Shown here piece by piece: positions 54,514 to 64,000 of a stretch of 64,000 nt of DNA. Made by a program: the position numbers and the translations under genes. How positions within the stretch are numbered: position 1 is the first letter of the stretch; each line of letters opens with the position of its first letter. The notes under the pieces are model-generated. The model ran no database searches. It worked only from the letters and a program-made list of their open reading frames with translations, and was not told where the DNA came from. The DNA is from Chelydra serpentina (lineage: Eukaryota > Chordata > Testudines > Chelydridae), in contig JBAIAC010000057.1 of assembly GCA_037349315.1 (NCBI GenBank), positions 16,895,501 to 16,959,500 of the forward strand, given 5' to 3'.

Positions 54514-57500
54514 GTAACAGCCTCCTTGAGCTTTCTGTAGCCTGATTACTCTAGAACTAGGGAAAGTGCTCCTTCTTCCAAAGGGAGGTTTGCCATAACT
54601 TGATTTCTAAACTAAACTTGGCTTGCTCATGTCTCTTTAAATGAGCTGCAAGATATGAACAAACCCATGACTTCTGGGGCGGTGCATGGCTGGCTCTCCT
54701 GGCATTCAGGAGGTTCATTTCTGCCTGGCCACTGACATAAGATTGTGTTGAGACCTCCCCTCCCTCGAGGCACAGGCAGAAAGCATTGGGTTAGGCAGGG
54801 TGGCAGAGAGCTCAGCCCTGCCCCGTTACTGGAAAAACATGTCAAACTTAAGAAAAGGCACCCTTCTGTACTTGTACCCTGTGTATCTACTATCTCAGCA
54901 ACCCCCAAGTTACCCCCAAGGAAGGTAACAGAGATTAGAGGACAATGCCTTCTCTTTCCAGTTTGTTCATGTGGTCTATTTGGCAGCACAGGGTCCTGGT
55001 GGCTAAGGCAGCTGGTTCTGTGTGTGACCACGTGTATGTTTTTCACTGGGCAATAGGGGAGAGAATATAAAAAAAACAGGAAAATGGGATTGTAAAAAGA
55101 TTGTTTTAAAAAAAAACCCAAACTATTGACAGGGTCTTTGGGGCTGGAACAACCTAACGCAGTAGTTAGACTGCAAGCGAACAGTGTTCCTTTAATTGTG
55201 TTGGGTTTAGGCACCATGTGTCGGCTTCAGCCGATAACAGACACGTACTCTGCCCTGAGGAATGTGCAATCCAAGTGTAGTCATAACTCAAGAGAAGGGG
55301 CTAGGGTGGGGGAAGGGATGGCGAGATGTATAGCTGTGTGTGGTTATGGGGCTGCTAGTGCTTGGTTGTGGCTAGTAATTCTATAGCTGTATTAAATGCA
55401 CCTCAACCATTGGAGCTTCAAAGGAGGCATTGCTCCCGGTACTAACATTCTGCCCTTCCAAATGTGAGGCCCCCTGTGTGTTTGCAGTTAAGTCAAGGCT
55501 CCCTGACCCATTCCAGCTGCTCATTCATCACTGCAGCTCCAGTGAGGAGCAGAGTGCACTTCCCCCCAGCTTGCATTGTGCACGGATCCCAGACACAAGT
55601 CCATGGCGCATAGCCAGGTTTCTCAGTCAGGGGTGGCTCCTAGTGCTCGAGAAACACTCTGCTTGTATCCTGCCCTGTTGCTGCACAAGTTCACTGAATG
55701 GGGGGTCCTCTGCCCGCCCCCCCAGCAAATCTGAGCAAGACAGGCCAGAAATTTGCCCTAAGCAGCCAGGGGACCCCATTTATTAGGAGGGGGAGGGGAC
55801 CCCACTAATTAGGAAGAGACAAGTAATAGTAGTGGGGGATTCAGTTATTAGAAATGTAGATAGTTGTATTTGCGATGACCAGGAGAACTGCATGGTGAAT
55901 TCCCTGCTGGATGCGAAGCTTGTGGATTCTTGAGACCTCTAGATAGACTTATGTGCAGTGCTGGGGAGGAGCCAGTGGTCATGACATGTAAGTACCAGTG
56001 ACACAGGGAAAGGTAGGAGAAGGTCCTGGAGGCCAAATGTAGACTGCTAGGAAAGAGATTGAAGTCCAGGACTTCCCAAGTGGTATTCTCTGAAATGCTT
56101 CCACTTCCACGTACAGGGCCAGCAAGACAGGCAGCACTGCAAGATCTCAATGTGTGGGCGGACGATGGTGTTTAGAGGAGGGGCTTAGGTTTATTAGGGA
56201 CTGGGGAACCTCTAGGGAAAGGAGGTGCACCAAACCACAGGCCTTAACCTGCTGGGTGATGGATGTGCTGCCAACAGTGTAACGTCACAATCAGCCCTGC
56301 TCCAGCCTGTCAGCCATCCTGGGAATATTGTCTGTACACCAGAACTCTGAGGACTCTGCTGCTGCGGGGACATTGGAATCTCCTAAGAAGGGCCATACTG
56401 GGTCCGACCAATGGTCCAGCTAGCTCTGTAGCCTATCTTCCTGCAGGGATAAATACCAGGGAGGGAGAGGAATTATTTAAGCTCAGTACCAATGTGGACA
56501 CAAGAACAAATGGATATAAACTGACCATCAGGAAGTTTAGACTTGAAATTAGACGAAGGTTTCTAACCATCAGAGGAGTGAAGTTCTGGAACAGCCTTCC
56601 AAGGGAAGCAGTGGGGGCAAAAGACCTATCTGGCTTCAAGGTTAAACTAGATACGTTTATGGAGGATATGGTTTGATGGGATAACATGATCTTAGTCAAA
56701 GGTCAATTAATTGCCATCAGTGGTAAATAGGACAAATGGTCAATGATGGGATGTTAGAAGTTACTACAGAGAACTTTTTCCTGGGTGTCTGCCTGGTGAG
56801 TCTTGCCCACATGCTCGTGGTTCAGCTGATCGCCATATTTGGGGTCGGGAAGGAATTTTCCTCCAGGGTAGATTGGCAGAGGCCCTGGAGGTTTTTTGCC
56901 TTCCTCTGCAGCGTGGGGCACGGGTCACTTACCGAAGGATTCTCTGCATCTTGAAGTCTTGAAACCATGATTTGAGGACTTCAATAGCTGGGACATAAGT
57001 GAGAGGATTATTCCAGGAGTGGGTGGGTGAGATTCTGTGGCCTGCATTGTGCAGGAGGTCAGACTAGATGATCATAATGGTCCCTTCTGACCTTAAAATC
57101 TATGAATCTATGAGCTGCCTGGCATCTGTCTGCTCCTGCTTCAGCAGGCAGCTCCTGCCCGAAAACGTCCTTACCCTGTCTTGCTGCAGATTTTAAAGAA
57201 ACAGCTCACTCATCCTCGCAGAACCCAGGGGAAGGATTCAGCAGAAACGCTGCCAGTCTGAGCCCTGTGCAGGAATAGCCACCCTGACAGTGTCTATGCC
57301 AGCGCGTTTAGAGATCTCCCACTGTTGCACTGCCAGGGTGGCCGTGCCACTTGCACAGAGCAGTGGTGACTAATAGCACCTGAGCTCTGTCTGCAGGAGG
57401 CTCCTCCAAAATGCTGGTGCAGAGGAGTTCACCAGGTCTGCACTGCCCCGGAAGAAGGCTAAGGCACTGCACGGGAGGCTGCAAATCCTCTCTGGGTCTT

Positions 57501-60500
57501 CCACTTACAGAGGGCTTGTTCCACCAACACAGCACCATTCAGCAAAGCCTCTGCCATGCTCCCCTCCTGCAAACACCAAGCAACAAGAGGGAGATGTACA
57601 CAGGGCAGCTTTTCTGTCCTTGGGAGGAACCCCCATCTCTCCCTCTTCCAGATTGCTCAGTTCAGGGAGGCTCCTTGCTTTGACTCTGACCCTAGTCTTG
57701 CTTCAACCCCAGCTGAGATTTGGCTGCCCAGAATCCACGTCCTGCTCTCTGGCTTGGCAAGGGGTTCTACTAGGGTAGTAGGGTGGCCGTGTGCTGGGGG
57801 CTGCTTTTGGAAACGGTCACACTGATGATAATTCTGTTCATCATTTGCCTGAGTGTAGATGGGATCTTATGGTGGAAGTAGAAGCCCCCAACCCTCTCAT
57901 GATGCAGCACTGCCGAGTTTATTGAAGACACAAGGCATGTTTAACTTTCTGGGAGGGATTACCTAGGTCAGGGATCATCCACCCACTGCAGTTGCATTGT
58001 GGTGTTGGCTCTAACAGACGCTCAGTCTCTGCAGCTGTGCACACTGAGTGGTTAGTTTGAATTGCAGTGCCTAGCACTCCTCCTGTCTGTCTATGGTACT
58101 TACTGCACTGAACACCTAACGCTCTGTACTGTCAAGTATCAGAGGGGGAGCCGTGTTAATCTGGATCTGTAAAAGCGGCAAAGAATCCTGTGGCACCTTA
58201 TAGACTAACAGAGGTATTGGAGCATAAGCTTTCGTGGGTCAATACCCACTTCTTCGGATGCATGACATGCATGAATGCATCTGAAGTGGGGATTCACCCA
58301 CGAAAGCTTATGCTCCAATACCTCTGTTAGTCTATAAGGTGCCACAGGATTCTTTGCCGCTCTGTACTGTATTTACTCCCGGGACACAGGGCACTGCTAT
58401 TATTCCCTTGTTACAGATGGGACCTGAGGCTTGGAGAGACTACGTGACTTACCCCAGGTCACACAGGAAGTCTGTGGCAGAGGAGGGAATTGCAGCCAGG
58501 TCTCCCAACTCCCAGGCCAGTGCCCTCCCCACTGAGCCTCTACTGTGGGCTCGATAGTTCTGTCAGTGAACTGGACGCTAGTTTTGGAATAACAGTGTCT
58601 GCACAGGGAATGTTTCCAGTAGAAATATAGCTGTATAATGCTCCCTGGCCCCATGGCTTCCCAGCTGGCACAGCTGCTTCAGGGGGTTGACTGCACTGCA
58701 CTGTGGTGTTTATTCTGTCTTTGGCAGGTCACTTTTGGCACATCACAGACCTCCATTTGGACCCAGAATACAGAGTGGCAACAGACCCTCTCCAGGTGTG
58801 TCCATCTGCCGGCTCCCAGCCAGTGTACAATGCAGGCACATGGGGAAATTATATGTGTGATTCTCCTTGGATTCTCATAAACTCCTCCATTTATGCCATG
58901 AAGGAGATCCTGCCTGATCCGGACTTCATCCTTTGGACTGGGTAAGGAGTCCATCCATGCATAGCAGTGAAAGATAGGGCATGATCACACGATAAGCCCC
59001 ATGAATGTTGTGATTAAGTGTCACATGCAGAAACACTTTGAATTCTACTCACAGTGCACATGAGCTCCTTTGTGTAACAGCTGCTACTCTGCAATTAGCA
59101 AATGTGTGGTTGCAGAGAGAGCCCCCATTCAGTTACTATTGTCAATCCCAAGTGCTCCCAAATTATAGGAACACAGGACAGGAAGGGACCTCCCGGGACA
59201 TCAGATCCAGTCTCCTTCTATCATCATATCATCCCGTTCATAAACTTACCAAGCGCCATCTTCATAGAATATCAGGGTTGGAAGGGACCTTAGGAGATCA
59301 TCTAGTCCAACCCCCTGCTCAAAGCAGGACCAATCCCCAATTTTTTCCCCAGATCCCTAAATGGCTCCCTTAAGGATTGAACTCACAATCCTGGGTTTAG
59401 CAGGCCAATGCTCAAACCACTGAGCTATCCCTCCCCCCAAACCTTCAAACCAGGAAGGTTCCTCACCCCCACTGCTCCTATTGGGAGGCTGTCCCAGAGC
59501 CTCATTCCTCTAATGTTTAGAAACCTTCCAGTTTCCAGCCTAAATTTATTCATGGCCAATGTATACCCATTTGTTGTTTTACCAACATTGTCTTCTAGCT
59601 CAAATAGCTCTTGGACCAGACCCTCAAAGGCATTTAAACACCTAACTTGCAGTGCGTGTTAGCCACCTAAATACCTTTTAGGATCTGGGCCCTAGTCCCT
59701 CCCTGGCATTTACCCCCTGATGTATTTATAGAGAGCAGTCAGATCCCTTTTAGCCTTCGTTTTGCTAGGTTAAACAAGCCAAGCTCTTCTAGTCTCTTGT
59801 TTTAACACAGGCTCTCCATTTGCCTGATCATCCAGTAGCCCTTCTCTGCTCCTGTTCCAGGTTCTTAAACTCATATTTCTTTCTTGAGCGTGGATGACCA
59901 GAGCTGCACACAGAATCCCAGATGTCTTGCACAGTGGCATTATGAGTCAACCCCATTTAAATCACGAGACTGGCTTTAAAATCATGAGATTTAAAAGATG
60001 ATAAAGTCGGGGGGCGGGGAGTTATATGCATTCTGTCGTTGAGGGGTCCATAGCCATGAGAGCTAGAAACGTATGTGTTAAAGAACTGAAAATGGAGATT
60101 CTCACATAATCACAGGACTCCAGGAGCTGAGGCTTTAAGAAAAAGACACTGCTTATCTGTTTATTTCTCCTAATAATTTGTAGAATGGCCATTCCTGCAG
60201 CATGCCTCAGTAGTCCAGAGCTCCCAGCAGTGTTGGTAGAAGGTACAGGCTGGGCTGGGACAATGGTTAGGGAAGAGTGAACCTCAGAACTGTATTTGGA
60301 GGCTATTCAGATGCCAGGGTCCTGCTACAGTATCCACTTGGGATTTGGACATGCTTGCAATGTGAGACCCGTGCTGAGCTGGGAGCAAGGGTGGCAGCAT
60401 CACAAGACAGAGGAGATATGTGGCCTTGCTCCCAGGTTGCTGCAGCAGCTGCATGCACAATATAGGGGAGACAAGGATCAAGAAGCAGAAGTTGCTGTCC

Positions 60501-62004
60501 TCAGTAATGAAGAAGCTGCTAAATATGGCCAGCCTTTCCCAAGTTCTCCCTTGTGTATCATTCAGGGCATTTCAGCTACCTAGGAGTAAGGCCTGTGTTT
60601 CTGTCATCTGTTGGAATACTTCTTCTCAGGCAGGAGTGTTCCTTTGCAGGTTCCTCTGTTTCAAGATAACTAATTCTGGAGCCTTCGGTAGGTATTTAAA
60701 CAATAGCCTTTATTATAGAAGTGAAACCATAAACACGAGCTGTGTTGGTCAGGCAGAGTCACAGTGGGGCAGCCAGCTAGCAGATATCTCCTGGCCAGAT
60801 AACCCCAGAGAATTGGTAACGTATACAGTATATGTATTAACAATTGACCAATCATTACAGAGCACGAAGGAGTCATTGTTAGGTAAACAGATTAACAACT
60901 CAGGAACAAATCACACTAGTGCCCCACACATAAATCATAACCAGACCCATGCACCTCGGACCAGGAGGTCCCTTCTGCACACATGCAGATCCACAGTGGG
61001 CACCATGATTGACAGCCCCATGATTGGCTGCACTCATTCTCCTGTTAGCATAGCCATGGGAGCACAAAGCTGTGCATTGTTAAAGGCACCAGAAGAAGGG
61101 TTTTGCAAACAGCTTTGTGCCCCTGGATATGACACTAAAGAAGAGTCTGGAAGGTTTGGTTCGAAAAGGGCTGTTTGACATATAGAGAATGTCATGTCTG
61201 CTCTGCGGGTTCTGCCGGAGGACCTTCTTGGAGCACCCAGACAGCAGGGTTGGGAGCCCTGGATTAAAGAGGTGGGAGTTTGCATCTCTAACAAATGGGC
61301 TTTTCTTCAGCTGTTCAGTCAGGTTACAAACAAACAAACACAGAGAGCTTTATTTCCCTCAGTTAATTGGGGTTCACTCTCTTGGTATGTGTAACTCATA
61401 ACCTCATGGCATCTTCCAGAAACAACAGAGTACAGCCGGACCCAGATTTCTAATGTAAAAAGAAAAAGCTGAACAAAATGGAACAGATTCTTGCCCTGAA
61501 CAGTTCCCCAAACGTTCACCTGAAAGCACACCCCACATGCTAGGTGTAAGCAGGGCCGGCTTTAGCGGGTGCAGGGCCCCACGTGAATAATGACAGCGGG
61601 GCCCTGCTGACTTTCTCGGAGGAAAAAAAAACAAAACGCCGGAGCGGGGGCCCCTTGGGCGCGGGGCCCGATTCCGGGGAATCGGCGGAATCGGCTTAAA
61701 GCCGGCCCTGGGCATAAGTTACCTACATGCTGCCTTTTCTTTTATGTGGAGGAGCTTCCCTGAGACAAGGTGGGTGAGGAAACATCTTTTATGTCCACCA
61801 CCTTGTCTCTCTAATATCCTGGGACCGACACGGTTACCATGACACTGCATACAGACTCTTCCCTTTCAGCCGGCTAGCTGCATGTGATGTTTGTGCTGTT
61901 TTCCAGTGATGATACCCCTCATGTCCCCAACAAGAAACTTGGAGAAGAAGTCGTGCTGGAAATGATTGCCAATTTGACTGCTCTGATAAAACAGGTGTTT
62001 CCAG
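54447..62004 (+). CDS. SMPDL3B: SMPDL3B, acid sphingomyelinase-like phosphodiesterase 3B (first 3 coding exons; continues past window)
   Basis: Exons 54447-54513, 58728-58941 and 61907-62004 encode residues 1-126 plus one base; phases 1, 2 and 1 close with GT-AG signals. Family knowledge: a secretory-pathway, GPI-anchored metallophosphodiesterase on the outer membrane face that modulates membrane lipids and innate signalling in macrophages and podocytes. Seen: a signal peptide (MDSLRFLLLLMHCRIATAAT), then the calcineurin-like phosphodiesterase domain with its first metal motif HFWHITDLHLDPEY (Asp30, His32) and the second, GDDTPHV (Asp95). Cys47 and Cys66 and sequons NSS (74) and NLT (116) are present. 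An in-frame TAA at 54396-54398 makes this ATG the first usable start in the exon. SMPDL3A is the alternative, but position beside RPA2 and the sequence favour 3B. The remaining catalytic exons (GNHD and GH motifs) lie outside. Confidence 0.93.
54514..56447. other. SMPDL3B intron 1, left part
   Basis: No exon is recognised. About 56390-56445 (AGGGCCATACTGGGTCCGAC, CCAATGGTCCAGCTAG) is a short dispersed piece similar to 47418-47462. Confidence 0.45.
56448..57113 (+). mobile_element. CR1 LINE, 3' part with long 3' UTR
   Basis: It reads NGYKLTIRKFRLEIRRRFLT, then FWNSLPREAVGAKDLSGFKV and a stop, followed by a 430-bp 3' UTR ending GGTCAGACTAGATGATCATA then ATCTATGAATCTATGAG. This is a different CR1 subfamily from the one at 12828. 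Confidence 0.9.
57114..58120. other. SMPDL3B intron 1, right part
   Basis: No feature is recognised. Confidence 0.4.
58133..58358. mobile_element. Palindromic retroposon with 12-bp target duplication
   Basis: GCTCTGTACTGT occurs at 58121-58132 and 58359-58370, exactly flanking the insert. The body from 58175 is an inverted repeat: 65 bases from GCGGCAAAGAATCCTGTGGC pair perfectly with the segment ending at 58360, then weaker pairing to the centre near 58267. The unpaired left piece (TATCAGAGGGGGAGCCGTGT) is the usual start of this dispersed family; a fragment is at about 12655-12690. Confidence 0.85.
58728..58941 (+). CDS. SMPDL3B: SMPDL3B coding exon 2
   Basis: The acceptor is CTGTCTTTGGCAG and the donor ACTGG|GTAAGG. 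It encodes HFWHITDLHLDPEYRVATDP through DPDFILWTG, with the DxH metal ligands and the VCPSAGSQPV block typical of SMPDL3 proteins. Confidence 0.96.
59165..59945 (-). mobile_element. CR1 LINE 3' fragment with nested SINE
   Basis: Antisense CR1 phrases run on both sides of the SINE at 59263: AACTTACCAAGCGCCATCTT before; CACTGCTCCTATTGGGAGGC, ATTCATGGCCAATGTATACC, CTTCGTTTTGCTAGGTTAAA and ACCAGAGCTGCACACAGAAT after. Strongly decayed. Confidence 0.85.
59263..59438 (-). mobile_element. tRNA-derived SINE (Cry I type)
   Basis: Full length on the minus strand with A box TAGCTCAGTGG and B box GATTGTGAGTTCAATCC; nested in a CR1. Confidence 0.92.
59946..61550. other. SMPDL3B intron 2, no recognised gene
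   Basis: Short open frames occur (for example 60420-61178 on +) but show no recognisable domain or splice structure. (AAAC)n lies near 61328-61341. Confidence 0.4.
61551..61710. mobile_element. Short hAT-like element, GGCCGGCT family (160 bp)
   Basis: It starts CAGGGCCGGCTTTAGC and ends GGCTTAAAGCCGGCCCTG; flanks GGTGTAAG and GGCATAAG agree at 6 of 8 positions. Confidence 0.83.
61907..62004 (+). CDS. SMPDL3B: SMPDL3B coding exon 3
   Basis: The acceptor is GTGCTGTTTTCCAG and the donor CCAG|GTACGA. It encodes (G)DDTPHVPNKKLGEEVVLEM then IANLTALIKQVFP. The next family exon (beginning near ...KVYAALGNHD) is not found before position 64000. Confidence 0.95.
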
Positions 62005-62619
62005 GTACGATTCACCTGAGCTGACAAACCAAGAAGGTGGCAGTGCAGAGAATATCTGACCCAGCATGCCACTGGCAGGAAAGACCAGCTCAGCCAGATA
62101 GAGATGGCAGCTCTAGAGAAGGGGCAGCCATCTAAGGGGTCAAGGAATCTAGCACGTAGGGGATATGAGGGCATATTTGTCCCCCTTCCTATGCTGAGGA
62201 AGGGGGGCATGCCTGGGAGGCATGAACTGGGGTGGAGGGGGTCCAGAACACCCTTATGGCCTCTGATTAGCTTCACTCTTGAATGGGCAACACACTGCAA
62301 GGGGGAAGTTTGGAGAAGCAGCCTGTGAATAATTCATGGTGGGAAAAAAACATTGGAAACCTCCTCTCCTGTTTGAACAGCTCAGCAATGGGGAGAAGGA
62401 ATTATCCCAACACTAAGGCTGGACCCACCAGTTCAGCAGAGAGATGCTGGCCTAGCACTGGAATGCCCCAGCAAATAACATCAGGCCCCTGATGGAACTG
62501 TGTCTATGGAAAACCAAACGTGGGTCATTCCTAGGAGGGGCCACGGCTGCCCTCTGCCCCCTTGAGAAACCTAGTGCAAAAGGCCCACTCCTGAATGAGC
62601 ATTGTCTCTCCAGTGCTCC
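62005..62619. other. SMPDL3B intron 3, left part
   Basis: No feature is recognised. Confidence 0.4.
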
Positions 62620-62627
62620 TGCAGGAG

Positions 62628-62903
62628 CAGGGGCGGCTCTCACAATTTTGCCGCCCCGAGCAGGGGCAACGGCCCGGCCCCCAATGCAGGTAGACGTAGC
62701 GGGGCCCCGCCCCCGATGCAGGCAGTCCCAGTCCGCGGCGGCAAGGAGAGAGCGACGGACCTGCTGCCCCATTGCCACGGCAGCAGGCGAGAATGGGGCG
62801 GCAGTCCGACTACGGCGGTGGCAATCCGGCGGCGGGAAGAAAACCTGCCGCCAAATTGCTGCCACGGGACTTGGACTGACGCCCCAGCCTGGAGCCGGCT
62901 CTG
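62628..62903. mobile_element. hAT-like element, GGCCGGCT family (276 bp)
   Basis: It starts CAGGGGCGGCTCTCAC and ends GGAGCCGGCTCTG; flanks TGCAGGAG (62620-62627) and TGCAGGGG (62904-62911) match at 7 of 8. The internal TTTTGCCGCCCCGAGC is shared with the 15094 copy. Confidence 0.82.
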
Positions 62904-63014
62904 TGCAGGGGTCAGCTACGGACAGTGTGGAGCCAGGCAGCATTTCCCACAGCTGACTGCACCGTTTCCAAAAGCTGCCAGGCTGCAGCTCTGGAAATTG
63001 ACCGCTCCTGTTTG

Positions 63015-63945
63015 CCCACAGATGCTCACCCTGCACAGCTTCTGGCCAGGGGCTCACCCTACAGCCCCCCCTGAGTGCCCGCCCTGCACAGCTCCTCGCC
63101 AGGGGCTCACCCTACAGCCCCCGCCCTCGAGTGCCCACTATGCACAGCTCCTCGCCAGGGCCTCACCCTACAGCTCGCCCCCCGAGTGTCCGCCCTGCAC
63201 AGCTCCTCGCCAGGGCCTCACCCTACAGCTCGCCCCCCGAGTGTCCGCCCTGCACAGCTCCTCGCCAGGGCCTCACCCTACAGCCACCCCCCGAGTGCCC
63301 GCCCTGCACAGCTCCTCGCCAGGGCCTCACCCTACAGCCACCCCCCGAGTGCCCGCCCTGCACAGCTCCTCGCCAGGGCCTCACCCTACAGCCACCCCCC
63401 GAGTGCCCGCCCTGCACAGCTCCTCGCCAGGGCCTCACCCTACAGCCCCCCCCCGAGAGCCCGCCCTGCACATCTCCTCGCCAGGGGCTCACCCTACAGC
63501 CCCCCCCCCCGAGTGCCCACCCTGCACAGCTCCTCGCCAGGGGCTCACCCTACAGCCCCCCCCCCCCGAGTGCCCACCCTGCACAGCTCCTCGCCAGGAC
63601 CTCACCCTACAGCCACCCCCCGAGTGCCCGCCCTGCACAGCTCCTCGCCAGGGGCTCACCCTACAGCCACCCCCCGAGTGCCCACCCTGCACAGCTCCTC
63701 GCCAGGGCCTCACCCTACAGCCACCCCCCCCCCCCGAGTGCCCACCCTGCACAGCTCCTCACCAGGGGCTCACCCTACAGCCTCCCCCCAAGTGCCCACC
63801 CTGCACAGCTCCTCACCAGGGGCTCACCCTACAGCCCCCCCCCTGAGTGCCCACCCTGCACAGCTCCTCGCCAGGGGCTCACCCTACAGCCCCCCCCCCC
63901 CCCGAGTGCCCACCCTGCACAGCTCCTCACCAGGGGCTCACCCTT
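63015..63945 (+). repeat. 54-bp C-rich minisatellite
   Basis: Unit GAGTGCCCGCCCTGCACAGC then TCCTCGCCAGGGCCTCACCC then TACAGCCACCCCCC; about 17 copies differing mainly in the length of the C run. Within SMPDL3B intron 3. Confidence 0.95.
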
Positions 63946-64000
63946 TTTAAGAAAGGGGAAAAAAGTGACCCGGATAACTACAGGCCTGTTAGTTTCACAT
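63946..64000 (+). mobile_element. CR1 LINE, start of a copy cut by the window edge
   Basis: It reads FKKGKKSDPDNYRPVSFT, the first reverse transcriptase block of CR1 ORF2, immediately after the minisatellite. The copy continues beyond the window and is 5'-truncated. Confidence 0.85.

Noticed and set aside
54627..55217. 196-codon minus-strand frame in SMPDL3B intron 1
   Set aside because: No recognisable domain and no splice or promoter signals; its length is possible by chance in this composition.
62602..63950. Proline/histidine-rich frames of 291 and 414 codons
   Set aside because: They translate the 54-bp minisatellite and a short hAT-like element.

Overview
This is vertebrate nuclear DNA, most likely from a cryptodire turtle. 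The window holds three intron-split genes. About half of it is interspersed repeat: CR1 LINEs ending in the ATTCTATG-type 3' repeat, and many copies of a SINE with a tRNA-like head (A and B boxes) and a CR1-like tail, the layout of the turtle Cry I SINEs. The organism call is an inference from these repeats; the genes themselves only say 'amniote'.

Genes. THEMIS2 (+, coding exons 1320-33404, 6 exons, 660 aa) is complete. RPA2 (-, 49733-38189, 9 exons, 271 aa) is complete. SMPDL3B (+, first three coding exons 54447-62004) runs off the right edge. All splice junctions were placed by hand from GT-AG signals, reading-frame phase and family knowledge; the phases close exactly in all three genes. 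Order and orientation (THEMIS2 +, RPA2 -, SMPDL3B +) match the arrangement known for human 1p35. THEMIS2 and RPA2 converge tail to tail. RPA2 and SMPDL3B start head to head about 4.7 kb apart.

Layout. 1-1319: upstream of THEMIS2. 1414-20491: the 19-kb first THEMIS2 intron, packed with solo LTRs, a decayed Ty3/gypsy gag-pol (6893-10868) carrying nested insertions, a 2.7-kb hAT-like element that swallowed a CR1, and SINEs. 20633-25920: THEMIS2 intron 2, with a 4-kb fold-back element whose middle is a 3.1-kb G-rich minisatellite. 26332-29884: intron 3, with a second minisatellite (29-bp unit). 33405-38188: the tail-to-tail intergenic region. 38189-49733: RPA2, with a solo LTR sitting eight bases inside one splice donor. 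49734-54446: RPA2 CpG-rich promoter, two hAT-like elements with internal GC-rich arrays, and a solo LTR. 54447-64000: SMPDL3B 5' half, with CR1s, a palindromic retroposon and a 54-bp minisatellite.

The three genes do not form a pathway: THEMIS2 is a lymphoid/myeloid signalling adaptor, RPA2 a single-strand DNA-binding subunit, and SMPDL3B a membrane-bound lipid phosphodiesterase. No new gene system was found. The unusual material is in the repeats: several elements with exact target-site duplications, repeated growth of tandem arrays inside inverted-repeat elements, long palindromes, and insertions very close to splice donors.
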